From: an uncultured Rothia sp.
GTDB lineage: Bacteria > Actinomycetota > Actinomycetes > Actinomycetales > Micrococcaceae
Direction: 5' to 3'
Length of the DNA: 64,000 nucleotides
NCBI RefSeq assembly: GCF_916715725.1
Contig: NZ_CAKAPD010000003.1
Location: forward strand, 62,001-126,000
A program made the position numbers and the translations under genes. Shown here piece by piece: positions 26,985 through 35,993 of the stretch. The notes under the pieces are model-generated. The model was not told where the DNA came from. It did not search any database and worked only from the letters and a program-made list of their open reading frames with translations. The first letter of the stretch is position 1. Every line of letters starts with the position of its first letter.

Positions 26985-27976
26985 GAGATCCTCACTCGGG
27001 GGTCGACGATGGTGGTAGCGATATCAGCGATGATCGCACCGACAGCGAACAGTGCAGAACCGTACGCGAGGGTCACGGTCGCAGCGTTCACGTCCTGCGA
27101 GGAAATGGAGTCAATCGACCACTTACCGATACCGGGCCATGCAAAGACGGTCTCAGCGAAGAATGCACCCGCAAAAATCAGCGGAATCTGGTACGCAATG
27201 GACTGTGCCACGGGGATGAAGGAGACGCGCAGTGCGTGGCGAGTAATCGCCTGGTTGCGGGTCAGACCCTTAGCACGAGCAGTACGCACGAAGTCAGCGT
27301 TCACGTTATCGAGCAGGTACTGACGCTGTGCGATCTGGTAACCAGCCCAGCCGAAGATGGTCATACAGAAAGTCGGCACGATGTAGTGCGCCGCCATATC
27401 GATGGTGATTTCCCAGAATCCGGTCAGACCCGGAGTCGAAATACCGGTCACGAAGAAAATCTTCTCTCCACCATTAGCAACGGCGATGTTGTTGATAGTG
27501 GTCGCGCCCTGCTGCACCACGAAGTATGCAACGGGAGCGGGGATGATGTAGACCAGGTAGGAGTAACCGGTGATAACACGGTCAGAGAACTTGTACTGGC
27601 GAGCTGCCGAGTACACACCCAGGGCAATACCAATCACAATCGAGAGAATGGTAGCCACCAGCAGCAGGCGGGTAGAGACCCACACGCGCTGGCCAAATTC
27701 CTGGTTAATGTACGCGCCGTTGGGGCTACGGCCCCAATCGAACTTGGTGACCACATTGGTCAGCCACTGAACGTAGCGGTCCCAGGGGTTCATTTCGGGA
27801 TCGAGACCCAGGGACGCGAAGTTACGGTTCACCTGCTCAGGGCTAGGCTTCGGAACCTTTTCCTGCTCCAAGAGGGCAGGCTTCAGGGCAGTAACCGCTG
27901 CAAAGTAACCCATCGTGGTCGTAATAAAGACCATGACGAGGTACGTCAGCGATCGCTGGAGGATGTACCTAAACAT
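26981..27976 (-). CDS. Oligopeptide ABC permease, OppB/DppB type
   Basis: A 331-residue membrane protein with N-terminal MFRYILQRSLTYLVMVF, the typical OppB first helix, and the permease motif region ARAKGLTRNQAITRHALRVS near residue 235. First gene of the transporter operon. AAGGAGGGG lies at the usual distance from the ATG. Together with OppC it forms the heterodimeric channel used by the six binding proteins. Confidence 0.9.
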   Translation of the reverse strand: MFRYILQRSLTYLVMVFITTTMGYFAAVTALKPALLEQEKVPKPSPEQVNRNFASLGLDPEMNPWDRYVQWLTNVVTKFDWGRSPNGAYINQEFGQRVWVSTRLLLVATILSIVIGIALGVYSAARQYKFSDRVITGYSYLVYIIPAPVAYFVVQQGATTINNIAVANGGEKIFFVTGISTPGLTGFWEITIDMAAHYIVPTFCMTIFGWAGYQIAQRQYLLDNVNADFVRTARAKGLTRNQAITRHALRVSFIPVAQSIAYQIPLIFAGAFFAETVFAWPGIGKWSIDSISSQDVNAATVTLAYGSALFAVGAIIADIATTIVDPRVRIS

Positions 27977-28173
27977 GGGACGGTTCCCCTCCTTGTGTAG
28001 ATGTCGGTGTCATAGGCATGTGTGTCATGCTGTCCTAGCGCACTGCTTCGTGATGGCTGTCACTAGGAGCATAGTTACTTTATCTTATATAGCCCGTAAC
28101 ACTTCCACCAAACCCACATTGGGTACTTTCACCCCTTAGAACAGCCTGTACGCAAGCTAAAAGAGTGCTGAAT
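27977..28173 (-). promoter_or_regulatory. Leader region of the peptide permease operon
   Basis: About 200 bases between a hairpin with a T-run (28174-28198) and the first permease gene. Contains the AATGTGGG word (minus strand, 28113-28120) also seen before several binding-protein genes, and an AT-rich block (28075-28095) that could be the -10 region. Confidence 0.4.
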
Positions 28174-28198
28174 AAAAAAATGCCCCGGAATACCGGGG
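28174..28198 (-). terminator. Intrinsic terminator upstream of the peptide permease operon
   Basis: CCCCGG (28183-28188) and CCGGGG (28193-28198) with a 4-base loop; on the minus strand it is followed by CATTTTTTT. It may back up the MFS terminator or act as an attenuator for a promoter in 28200-28400. Confidence 0.75.
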
Positions 28199-28410
28199 AA
28201 AAGGGGCGGATTAACAATTTTTACGAAAATTTTACATCCGAAACAATTAATCCCAGATAGGGACGTAATAACCTTTTCGATAAGCGCTTTAACAGGGTAA
28301 AACACCACGTAAACCCACCACTTAGAAGACTAAGCCAACAGTTCAAGACCCTAAAGCAGAGACTAAGGCACACCTCTTAAACGCGCTATTTAAGGCAACA
28401 CAGCCAAAAA
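28199..28410. other. AT-rich spacer between two minus-strand terminators
   Basis: About 210 bases with no open frame of note. Bounded by terminators 28411-28452 and 28174-28198, so any RNA made here would be a short one. No T-box or known aptamer recognised. Confidence 0.35.
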
Positions 28411-28452
28411 CGGCACCCCGGCACGAGCACACGACTCGCACCGGGGCGCCGC
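28411..28452 (-). terminator. Terminator of the MFS gene
   Basis: Arms CGGCACCCCGG... (28411) and ...CCGGGGCGCCG (to 28452) with small internal irregularities; minus-strand TTTTTGG follows. Confidence 0.8.
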
Positions 28453-28493
28453 TTATATAGGAAGGCAACGCCTCCGCATCTAGTGCTAAGACC

Positions 28494-30221
28494 TTAGCTT
28501 TTAGTGTTAGGTTCCGATTCAGCTGAACCCTCCGAGTTCAACGACTCATCAATACGAGTGCGGGCAGAACCCTGCATACCCTTCAGAGCCTGCGCATCCT
28601 TAGCCGCCATCTCCGGAGTAATCACCGGAATCGCACCGGTCGCCGCGCGGGCAATATCAACAGCCGGCTCAGTCTCCAGGGTCGTCGCCAGCGCATCCTC
28701 ACGAATGAAGAACAGAAGCAGCGTAGACACCAGACCCAGCGGAACCAGGTACAGGAACAGCGGAATCAGCGCATCGTTATACGCATTCACGATGATGCCG
28801 TGCACCGGCTCCGGCAAAGACGCCACCAGCTCAGGAGTCAGAGACGACGACGCATGGCTACCCGAAGACTGCAGCGCCTGCTGCGGCATACGTTCAGAAA
28901 TCAGCGAGGTCAGACGCGAGGTGAACAGGCCACCCACCAGCGAGGCACCCACGGTAGCACCCACCTGACGGAAGAAGTTATTCGACGCCGTCGCGGTACC
29001 AACCACGCTCACCGGGAACGCATTCTGAACAATCAGAGTCAAGAACTGCATGGACATGCCCAGGCCGGCACCCATCACCGCAAGGTAAGTACAGAACAGC
29101 CAGGTCGGGGTATCAACGTTCACGGTCGACAGCAGGAACAGGCCCAGCGCCACAATCGCGGTACCGCTCGTCACGTAACGCTTATAGCGACCGCTCTTCG
29201 AGACCACGCGGCCCGTCACAATCGACACCACTAGCATGACGCCCATCATCGGAATCATCAGCAGACCAGCCACCGTAGCGCTCACACCCAGTGCCATCTG
29301 CAGATAGGTCGGGATGTACTCCACAGCACCGAACATCGCCACACCCAGCGCCAGCGAAGCACCCAGGGTCAGCAGGAAGTTACGGTTCTTGAACAGGTAC
29401 ATGGGCATAACCGGCTCCGCCGCACGGTTCTCCACCGGAATAAACACCAGCGCAGCAACCACAGAGAAGACCAGCAGACCAATAATCTGCGGCGACGTCC
29501 ACTCGTACTGGTTACCGCCCCAAATCGTAGCAAGCACCAGCGCACTCGTGCCCGCCATCAGAATCAGCGAGCCAAGGTAGTCGATGCTGTGCTTCTCACG
29601 CTCACGGAACGGGCGGTGCGGCAGCAAGAAAATCACCGCAAGAATCGATAGGATAGCCAGCGGCAGGTTCAGCCAGAACGCCCAACGCCAACCCGGGCCC
29701 TCAGTAATCCAGCCACCAATCAGCGGGCCAGCCACCGACGAGAACGCAAAAACGCCACCGATAATACCCATGTAGCGGCCACGGTCGCGGGGAGGAATAA
29801 CATCAGCAATTACAGCCTGCGACAGAATCATCAGACCGCCACCGCCCAGACCCTGCAGGGCACGAGCGAAAATCAGCCAGTTCATGTTCTGCGCGAGCGC
29901 GCCAACAATCGAACCCGCCATGAAGGAGACAATCGCAAAAATCAGGAAGGGCTTGCGTCCGAACTGGTCCGATAGCTTGCCGTAGACTGGCATCGTAATC
30001 GTCGAAAGCAGGATGAAAATAGTAATCACCCAGCTCATGTGCTCCACGCCGTGAAGCTCACCCACAATCGTGGGCAGCGACGGCGCCAGAATCGTCTGGT
30101 TCAGCGAGGACATGAGCATCACAATGACCAGGCCTAGGAACATGGCGCGGATGCGGTTTTTACTTTCCTGCTTAGCCTCGCCGGCTGGCGGCTGAGGTAG
30201 GTTCTTTTCCTCTGTACTCAT
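28494..30221 (-). CDS. MFS multidrug exporter, DHA2 (EmrB/QacA) family
   Basis: A 575-residue transporter with about 14 hydrophobic helices (~25-510) and a hydrophilic C-terminal tail of ~60 residues. Motif A is GKLSDQFGRKP near residue 82, and antiporter motif C-like SSVAGPLIGGWI follows helix 5. Proton-driven export of toxic compounds is the family role; substrate unknown. The TetR gene upstream, 129 bases away on the same strand, is the probable local regulator. Confidence 0.88.
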   Translation of the reverse strand: MSTEEKNLPQPPAGEAKQESKNRIRAMFLGLVIVMLMSSLNQTILAPSLPTIVGELHGVEHMSWVITIFILLSTITMPVYGKLSDQFGRKPFLIFAIVSFMAGSIVGALAQNMNWLIFARALQGLGGGGLMILSQAVIADVIPPRDRGRYMGIIGGVFAFSSVAGPLIGGWITEGPGWRWAFWLNLPLAILSILAVIFLLPHRPFREREKHSIDYLGSLILMAGTSALVLATIWGGNQYEWTSPQIIGLLVFSVVAALVFIPVENRAAEPVMPMYLFKNRNFLLTLGASLALGVAMFGAVEYIPTYLQMALGVSATVAGLLMIPMMGVMLVVSIVTGRVVSKSGRYKRYVTSGTAIVALGLFLLSTVNVDTPTWLFCTYLAVMGAGLGMSMQFLTLIVQNAFPVSVVGTATASNNFFRQVGATVGASLVGGLFTSRLTSLISERMPQQALQSSGSHASSSLTPELVASLPEPVHGIIVNAYNDALIPLFLYLVPLGLVSTLLLFFIREDALATTLETEPAVDIARAATGAIPVITPEMAAKDAQALKGMQGSARTRIDESLNSEGSAESEPNTKS

Positions 30222-30350
30222 CGATAATCCTTAGTTACGTTCAATATGTGTCTGTTGCGAGTGCCCGCGGGGATCCACGTTCTGGTTCCAGCAGACGGGT
30301 TTCTGTAGCCCCGTGTATAGCCGGGTATATCCCACGACTGTGAATCGCCG

Positions 30351-31022
30351 CTAGATAGCGGGTCGGTTCTGCTCAAAAAGCAGGAACTGGAAGGTCTTCA
30401 CCGTCTGGCGGATAGAGCGGGCGACTTCCTCTTCGTTTTCCAAGTTGCGGGCGAATTCCAGTTGGCGAAGTACCGCCGATGCCAGCTGCACCTTCGCGCG
30501 GGAACGCTCCCGGAAGTGATCGGTCAGCGGGTCAGCCGGAGTGCGGCGCGGGAAGGGGCCGCGGCGACCGGCAGCGTCGAAAGCCACCCAGTCGATGGTG
30601 TTGAGGTACTCGGTCAGTACCTGCTCGCACTTCATGTAGTGCATTTTCATTCGTTTCGCGGACTCGGGGAACTCCTGATAGGGAGCTCGGGGATCCTTGC
30701 CCTTGGCGTAGTGGAAGCTCTGGAAAATGACCTGCCACAGAAGGTGGGTCACACGGATGATCGTGTTGTCATCCTCGTGGGCGCGGTCCGTTTCGAGGAT
30801 TTCCTCACTGACCACCGGTTCGCGCAGACCCAGGACGGCGTCCTCTTTGGAGGGGAAGTAATTGAAGAAGGTGCGCGGGGAGACGCCTGCCTCCTGGGCG
30901 ATTTCTTCAACGGTGGTTCCGCGCATCCCGTGTTCGCGGACGCGTTTGAGGGCTGCTTCGTGGATTGCCGTCCAGGTTTGTTCGCGGCGGCGTTCTCGAA
31001 GGCTCTGTTCCTTTTTCTGCAT
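30351..31022 (-). CDS. TetR-family transcriptional regulator
   Basis: About 223 residues. N-terminal HTH domain: TTVEEIAQEAGVSPRTFFNYF followed by PSKEDAV, a canonical TetR_N block. The C-terminal ligand domain is not recognisable. It precedes the MFS gene on the same strand and probably represses it. The start is uncertain: ATG 31022 gives a normal N-terminus, ATG 31064 would add 14 residues; neither has a clear ribosome-binding site. Confidence 0.85.
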   Translation of the reverse strand: MQKKEQSLRERRREQTWTAIHEAALKRVREHGMRGTTVEEIAQEAGVSPRTFFNYFPSKEDAVLGLREPVVSEEILETDRAHEDDNTIIRVTHLLWQVIFQSFHYAKGKDPRAPYQEFPESAKRMKMHYMKCEQVLTEYLNTIDWVAFDAAGRRGPFPRRTPADPLTDHFRERSRAKVQLASAVLRQLEFARNLENEEEVARSIRQTVKTFQFLLFEQNRPAI

Positions 31023-31042
31023 AACTGCAATTATTTCATCAC

Positions 31043-31063
31043 TGCACACAATGCTCAAGTGCA
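31043..31063. promoter_or_regulatory. Possible TetR operator
   Basis: TGCAC (31043-31047) and GTGCA (31059-31063), inverted and 11 bases apart, just upstream of the preferred TetR start and in the divergent region toward the cardiolipin synthase gene. Weak by itself. Confidence 0.3.
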
Positions 31064-31174
31064 TTTTTAGCGTTAAGGCTCACAGCAAAACCAGCTAAAC
31101 GGCAGAGCAACCCAGCGGAACACCAGCATCCGGCGCCGCAAACCTACTCCCCCAAGCCGCACACGAAACATCGG

Positions 31175-31180
31175 CATAAT
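31175..31180 (+). promoter_or_regulatory. -10 CATAAT of a probable leaderless cls transcript
   Basis: CATAAT ends six bases before GTG 31187, the spacing at which actinobacterial leaderless mRNAs start at the initiation codon. Confidence 0.4.
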
Positions 31181-31186
31181 AGAGGA

Positions 31187-32665
31187 GTGAATACGTTTGC
31201 CCCCACCTATCTCGACTTCCTGCCTGACTGGCTGCGCCTCGCACTCGGAATCGCCGATATCCTCATCCGACTCACAGCCCTCTTCTGGCTCCCCTACAAC
31301 CGCAAGCCGGTCGTCGCTCTCGGTTGGCTTATGGCAATCTTCTTCATCCCCTTCGTCGGGTTCATCGCATTCCTCGTCTTCGGCTCCTCGCGCCTGCCCG
31401 CCTACCGCCGCGCACGCCAACACGCCATGAACGACATGATTCGCGAAGTCACCGAAAACAGGCCTTTCCTCGCCCGCACCGACGATCTCTCCGACCCCTC
31501 CAAGGTAGCCAGCCAGCTCAACTACACCCTCGGCTCGCTCCCCCTGGTCGGCGGCAACCAATTCACCCTCCACACCGACAACCACCAGGCAATGGTCGCC
31601 ATGGCCGAAGAAGTCGACCGCGCCACCAAATACGTGCACTTCGAGTTCTACATCACCGCCTACGACGAGGCGAGCGCAGTCCTCTGGGACGCCCTCTTCG
31701 CCGCCCACAAACGCGGCGTGCAGGTGCGCGTGCTCATCGACCACATCGGTTCCCGCAAGTACCCGTCCTATAAGAAGCTCGTCAAGATGCTCAACGACTC
31801 GGGTATGCAGTGGCGCCTGATGCTGCCGCTCAAACCGTGGAAGCTCAAATGGCAGCGCCCCGACCTGCGTAACCACCGTAAGGTTCTCGTCGTGGACGGT
31901 CGCGTTGCGTTCTCCGGCTCGCAGAACGCTATTCACCGCTCCTACGATCTACCTGAAAACATTAAGAAGGGCCTGGAGTGGAAGGACCTGACTTTCTCCT
32001 GCACCGGCCCCATTGTTGAAGAGCTCAACGCCGTTTTCGTCTCCGACTGGTACTCCGAAACGAACCAGCTGATCCTGGCTGAAATTAACACCTCGATCCC
32101 CTACCGTGAGGATGGGATGCGCGCCCAGGTTGTTCCCTCCGGCCCCGGTTTTGAAACCGAAAACAACCTGCGTCTCATCAACTACTTGATCTACAATGCG
32201 GAGCGGCGCATCACCATCTGCTCGCCCTACTTCGTACCCGAAGAGACCCTGTTGCAGGCGCTCACGAACGCCGCGTACTCCGGCATTGAAACTACTGTGA
32301 TCGTGTGCGAGAAGGGCGACCAGTTCCTGCCGAACATGGCGCAGCGCTCCTACTACGAGCAGCTGCTGCAGGCGGGCGTGCGTATTCTGCAGTACCCCAG
32401 CCCGACCGTTCTGCACTCCAAGTTCATGATGGTGGACGATGAGATCGCATTCATTGGTTCCTCCAATATGGATCCGCGTTCCTTCTCGTTGAATATGGAA
32501 GTGTCAACGTTCGTCATCGACCGTGAAATGGTGGCGATGCTGGATGAAGTGTCCGCCGAGTACGAGCAGGTCTGCACCGAGCTGCTGTACACCCAGTGGG
32601 CGGAGCGTCCGCGCCGCATCAAGATGGCGGAGAACCTCTGCCGACTGTGGTCATCGCTCCTCTAA
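31187..32665 (+). CDS. cls: Cardiolipin synthase
   Basis: A 492-residue phospholipase D superfamily enzyme that makes cardiolipin at the membrane. Two N-terminal helices (LGIADILIRLTALFW, LGWLMAIFFIPFVGFIAFLVF) precede two HKD motifs: HRKVLVVDG with GSQN, and HSKFMMVDD with GSSNMDPRS. Length is normal for bacterial Cls. GTG 31187 is used; a GAGGA directly abuts the codon, too close for a ribosome site, which supports a leaderless mRNA. Transcribed divergently from the TetR gene. Confidence 0.92.
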   Translation: MNTFAPTYLDFLPDWLRLALGIADILIRLTALFWLPYNRKPVVALGWLMAIFFIPFVGFIAFLVFGSSRLPAYRRARQHAMNDMIREVTENRPFLARTDDLSDPSKVASQLNYTLGSLPLVGGNQFTLHTDNHQAMVAMAEEVDRATKYVHFEFYITAYDEASAVLWDALFAAHKRGVQVRVLIDHIGSRKYPSYKKLVKMLNDSGMQWRLMLPLKPWKLKWQRPDLRNHRKVLVVDGRVAFSGSQNAIHRSYDLPENIKKGLEWKDLTFSCTGPIVEELNAVFVSDWYSETNQLILAEINTSIPYREDGMRAQVVPSGPGFETENNLRLINYLIYNAERRITICSPYFVPEETLLQALTNAAYSGIETTVIVCEKGDQFLPNMAQRSYYEQLLQAGVRILQYPSPTVLHSKFMMVDDEIAFIGSSNMDPRSFSLNMEVSTFVIDREMVAMLDEVSAEYEQVCTELLYTQWAERPRRIKMAENLCRLWSSLL

Positions 32666-32667
32666 AT

Positions 32668-32705
32668 AAAACTGCCCACCCGGATAACCCAGGGTGGGCA
32701 GTTTT
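32668..32705. terminator. Bidirectional terminator between cls and the YdcF-like gene
   Basis: Fourteen-base arms (32668-32681, 32692-32705) with AAAA/TTTT ends, serving both convergent genes. Confidence 0.9.
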
Positions 32706-32758
32706 ATTGTATGAGGCGCTATCGCAGGATGCGCGGGGTTACCAGTAAGAGCCGCAGG

Positions 32759-33859
32759 CTAGACCGGTTCGCCCGGGCCCACCAGGCCGAAGGAGTACAT
32801 CCACCAGACAAAGAGAGCCAGCGCAATGTAGAGAACCGTGCACACACTCAGGGTGATGATGTGGCGGCGGCGAGTCATGCTCAGGTAGCCGATGAACTCG
32901 CGAATAAACGCGTTCACCGCAAAGTACACCTTCGTCGGTGCGCCTGCACCCCAGCACTTCAGACCCAGCGAACGCGCCAGCAGCAACGCACGGAACAGGT
33001 GGTAGCTGGTTGTTGCCACAGCAACCTTCGGGGTCATTCCCTCGGCAACCTCGGGCATCAGGGCGTAAGAGAAGAGCAGGTTCTCGCGGGTGTTCACCGC
33101 ACGGTCCTCCACAATAATGTCCGCCTCAGGAATACCGCGGGCAATAGCGTAACGGGTCATCGCCACGCCCTCGGGCACCTCTTCATCCGCGCCCTGACCG
33201 CCAGACATGATCAGCTTCGAGCCGGGGTTCTTACGGTAGATTTCAATACCGCGATTAATACGCGCCGCCAACAAAGGAGTCACCTGATCGCCCATCAGAC
33301 CCGAACCGAGAACCACCACATAGTCAGCCTGCTTGCGGAAATTAACCAGGTTCAACGCAGCCGCCACGGTAAAGCCCACCGCGTAAATCGTGAAATAGGT
33401 CAGCACCAGCGAAAGATAGAAATAAATAGTGCCCCACACACCGCCCAGCGGCGTATTCTCAGCGGGACCGGGAGCAAAGAACGGACCCACAATCAGTGCC
33501 GCCCCGGCCGCCAACGCCAAAGAATTAGTAAGCGAAAAACCCTCACGAACAATGAGGCGAATACCGCTATAGAGGAAAAGACCGGTCAAGCCCAGAGGCG
33601 TAAAAATCGAAAGAAACGCCGGAATAATAACAATAAGGAACGCCAGCACCAGCAAAATCTGGTTCTCCGACACAATAGCCGTCACGGCCAGGCTCGTACC
33701 CAGCAGCCCCACGGTCGCAATCAGAAGCCAGCCCACGAACACGCTACGGCGTTCCCGCAGGTAGAGGCCAATAAAACTGAGAAGGCACAGAGCCGTCAGC
33801 GCATACAGCACCACCAGCGGATTAAAGGGAGACGAGTCGGGAGGAGGAAGAAAAGACAT
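32759..33859 (-). CDS. YdcF/SanA-like DUF218 membrane protein
   Basis: About 366 residues: five or six N-terminal helices (~10-190) followed by a C-terminal DUF218 domain with DYVVVLGSGLMGD, SGGQGADE and the RAVNTRENL block. DUF218 proteins (ElyC, SanA, YdcF) affect envelope integrity, mechanism largely unknown. ATG 33859 is preferred because the longer frame (to 34042) adds a Cys-rich stretch that does not look like real protein. No good ribosome-binding site is seen at either start. Confidence 0.8.
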   Translation of the reverse strand: MSFLPPPDSSPFNPLVVLYALTALCLLSFIGLYLRERRSVFVGWLLIATVGLLGTSLAVTAIVSENQILLVLAFLIVIIPAFLSIFTPLGLTGLFLYSGIRLIVREGFSLTNSLALAAGAALIVGPFFAPGPAENTPLGGVWGTIYFYLSLVLTYFTIYAVGFTVAAALNLVNFRKQADYVVVLGSGLMGDQVTPLLAARINRGIEIYRKNPGSKLIMSGGQGADEEVPEGVAMTRYAIARGIPEADIIVEDRAVNTRENLLFSYALMPEVAEGMTPKVAVATTSYHLFRALLLARSLGLKCWGAGAPTKVYFAVNAFIREFIGYLSMTRRRHIITLSVCTVLYIALALFVWWMYSFGLVGPGEPV

Positions 33860-34093
33860 AAAAGGGTCCCAAAAATAGTATGTGCCGGCTAAACAAATCG
33901 GGAGAATCAAAAATTCTTCACACAATTCTATCCCCGCCACTGTGCATCTATCGCTGCAGACCCACCGCACACAAGCACACACAGAACAAGCACACACACA
34001 GAAAAGGGCAAAAAGAAACACGCGACACCTCCGACATCGCATACCTTCGTATGCGGCGAATGCATCGCGCGTTCATTTCTACCCTGGACTAGT

Positions 34094-35332
34094 TTAGCGC
34101 CATAAACGGTTTCCCGTGTGGATTGAAGAAGGTTTAATCTGCAACCACTCCGGCGCAAGCAAACGAACAGCCTTCGCACAACCCGACAAAGCAGTAATAA
34201 TCGACTCGCAACGCTGATTAAACTCGCTCTGATGACGCTTATCCACAATCTGCCCCGGAAAATGGCGATGCATCTTCGACACAGAGTCGCTACTCTCCTG
34301 CAAACCGTGGCCCGTATGACCCGGAACATGCTTCACCAGCACACGCTTCTCGCGGATAGCCTCCGTCAAAGCACGCATCTGAGCCACCACGCGCTCATCC
34401 TGAATACCCTCAGAAACCCACGCCTCAAAAGCCCAACGGCTATGCGCCAAACGCAACACAAACGTCAACGCACCCAAAGAATCCGTATGAATAATCAGGC
34501 GACGCGACCCACTATGGAACACCGTATAAGCCGCCAACATTGCAGACAGCTCACCGGTCATAATATTCACGCCATCATAGTGGGCATGAAAATAGAAGCC
34601 GTCCTCACTTACGCCGGCGATGCCCATACGGCCGCCACGCTGATACTTCTTATTGTGAGTCGAACGGAACGAACAATCCGTGAAAACGCTATAGTCCTGC
34701 AGCTGATCCAGCGGTCGAGGGGTCAGCGCCTCCTCCACCATCTCATCCACAGCGGTACGTGCAGCGCACACCTCAGCCTGCACCCGCTCATACGCGGGCG
34801 TGCCGGCAAGCTTCACATGCACTTCCCCCAAAGAATGGTTATCGTACGGGTCCAGCACCTTCTCAAAGGCGCGGTACTCCATGATCGCCTTCAACTGGTC
34901 ACAGTCACGGAAAAGATGCTTCAAATTCTTACGGTCAGCAGCAATCGTCACCAGGTTCTGGCGGTACTGCTCAGGAACCACATCCCACGCAGAAAGCACG
35001 GCACGACCCAGCAGACGCGGATGCACCTCATCACAGCACTCCATGAGGGAATGGACGTGGGTAGAGAGCATCTGCTCCTCATTCACCACGGTGCGGGTGC
35101 CGTCCTGCTTTGAAATAAAAACCACCGTTGACAAGGCGGAATAACAAAAACCCTGCGCCTTACGATGCTCCTGAGCCACCGCAATCACAGCAACGCCCTG
35201 ATCCGTGTAACCGGCAGGGTACGAGGCGCTATAGTCGGGTGCCTCCCAGGTCAGGGTACATCGTTTGATGTGCGCCGGTGAAAATCCCATGAGTGTCACC
35301 CCCCATGCGTGCCATACCGCTTCTCCTTCCAT
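34094..35332 (-). CDS. RNase H-fold protein with unknown N-terminal domain
   Basis: A 412-residue protein. The C-terminal half (~213-355) has an RNase H layout: D219 in VFTDCS, E261 in TGELSAM, D284 in IHTDSLGA, then HVPGHTGHG and D349 in SSDSVSKM, matching the D-E-D-D metal ligands. It should cleave the RNA strand of RNA-DNA hybrids, or act on another nucleic acid. The N-terminal ~200 residues are not recognised. Start is ambiguous: ATG 35332 or, after a GGGGG run, ATG 35290. Unlike the short (~155 residue) housekeeping RNase HI, this is long and stands alone. Confidence 0.7.
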   Translation of the reverse strand: MEGEAVWHAWGVTLMGFSPAHIKRCTLTWEAPDYSASYPAGYTDQGVAVIAVAQEHRKAQGFCYSALSTVVFISKQDGTRTVVNEEQMLSTHVHSLMECCDEVHPRLLGRAVLSAWDVVPEQYRQNLVTIAADRKNLKHLFRDCDQLKAIMEYRAFEKVLDPYDNHSLGEVHVKLAGTPAYERVQAEVCAARTAVDEMVEEALTPRPLDQLQDYSVFTDCSFRSTHNKKYQRGGRMGIAGVSEDGFYFHAHYDGVNIMTGELSAMLAAYTVFHSGSRRLIIHTDSLGALTFVLRLAHSRWAFEAWVSEGIQDERVVAQMRALTEAIREKRVLVKHVPGHTGHGLQESSDSVSKMHRHFPGQIVDKRHQSEFNQRCESIITALSGCAKAVRLLAPEWLQIKPSSIHTGNRLWR

Positions 35333-35572
35333 TCGTGCGGTGTATCGTCCTCATTCTTTTATAGGTCGAAAAGAAAGGGGCACGCAAATATAAAACACCT
35401 TTTTTACAGTCAGCGAATGGAATAACCGCAACTCCTCGCACGCACCGCCAAGGCAGGGAACACAGCTCGAGAAAACCTCGCACATACCCCACCGAGGCGA
35501 AGGTGAAGGTGTACCGTAAAAGAGTCATATACGACGCGGCAGCCCGCCGCACCATCCGATAAGGAGAGCCCC

Positions 35573-35851
35573 ATGATTGGTGTTTACGCCGGAGTATCCG
35601 TCAAGCCCGAGCACGTCGAAGAATTCCTCAAGACCATCGAACCGCTCGTGACCGCAAGCCGTCAGGACGAAGGCAACGTCAGCTACGATTTCGGCGCCGT
35701 CTCCGACACCGACTTCGCATTCATCGAGCGCTGGGAATCCCAGGAACTGCTCGAAAAGCACATGGGCACCGAGCACTTCCAGAAGGCAGTCGCCGCATGG
35801 GAGCCGCTGCTCTCCTCCGAACTGGACGTTCGCATCGTCAACTTCCGCTAA
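35573..35851 (+). CDS. Antibiotic-biosynthesis-monooxygenase (ABM) domain protein
   Basis: A 92-residue single-domain protein of the dimeric alpha/beta-barrel type: VYAGVSVKPEHVEEFL, then ARQ-like ASRQDEGNVSYDF, FIERWESQELLEKHM and HFQKAV. Relatives act as quinol monooxygenases (YgiN-like), as LsrG-like isomerases, or are uncharacterised. AAGGAGAG lies seven bases before the ATG. Single gene with its own terminator. Confidence 0.85.
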   Translation: MIGVYAGVSVKPEHVEEFLKTIEPLVTASRQDEGNVSYDFGAVSDTDFAFIERWESQELLEKHMGTEHFQKAVAAWEPLLSSELDVRIVNFR

Positions 35852-35867
35852 GCGACGTTAAAGACCG

Positions 35868-35906
35868 AGGTGCCCGGCACCCCTGCTTGAGGGGTGCCGG
35901 GCACCT
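35868..35906 (+). terminator. Terminator after the ABM gene
   Basis: Perfect 17-base arms (35868-35884, 35890-35906), five-base loop. Only a weak T-run. Confidence 0.75.
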
Positions 35907-35993
35907 TCGTATATTCGTATATCAGCCTTGGAGGCGAGCGCGGCTACTAGCGGCGTGCCTCGCCTTCATTTGCGGTTGAGCGGCGCTCTCAGC

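Noticed and set aside
28199..28410. T-box or amino-acid riboswitch before the peptide permease operon
   Set aside because: The conserved T-box word and any known aptamer are absent.
34000..34093. Extension of the YdcF-like protein to 34042
   Set aside because: The added residues are Cys-rich and unlike a signal or membrane segment.
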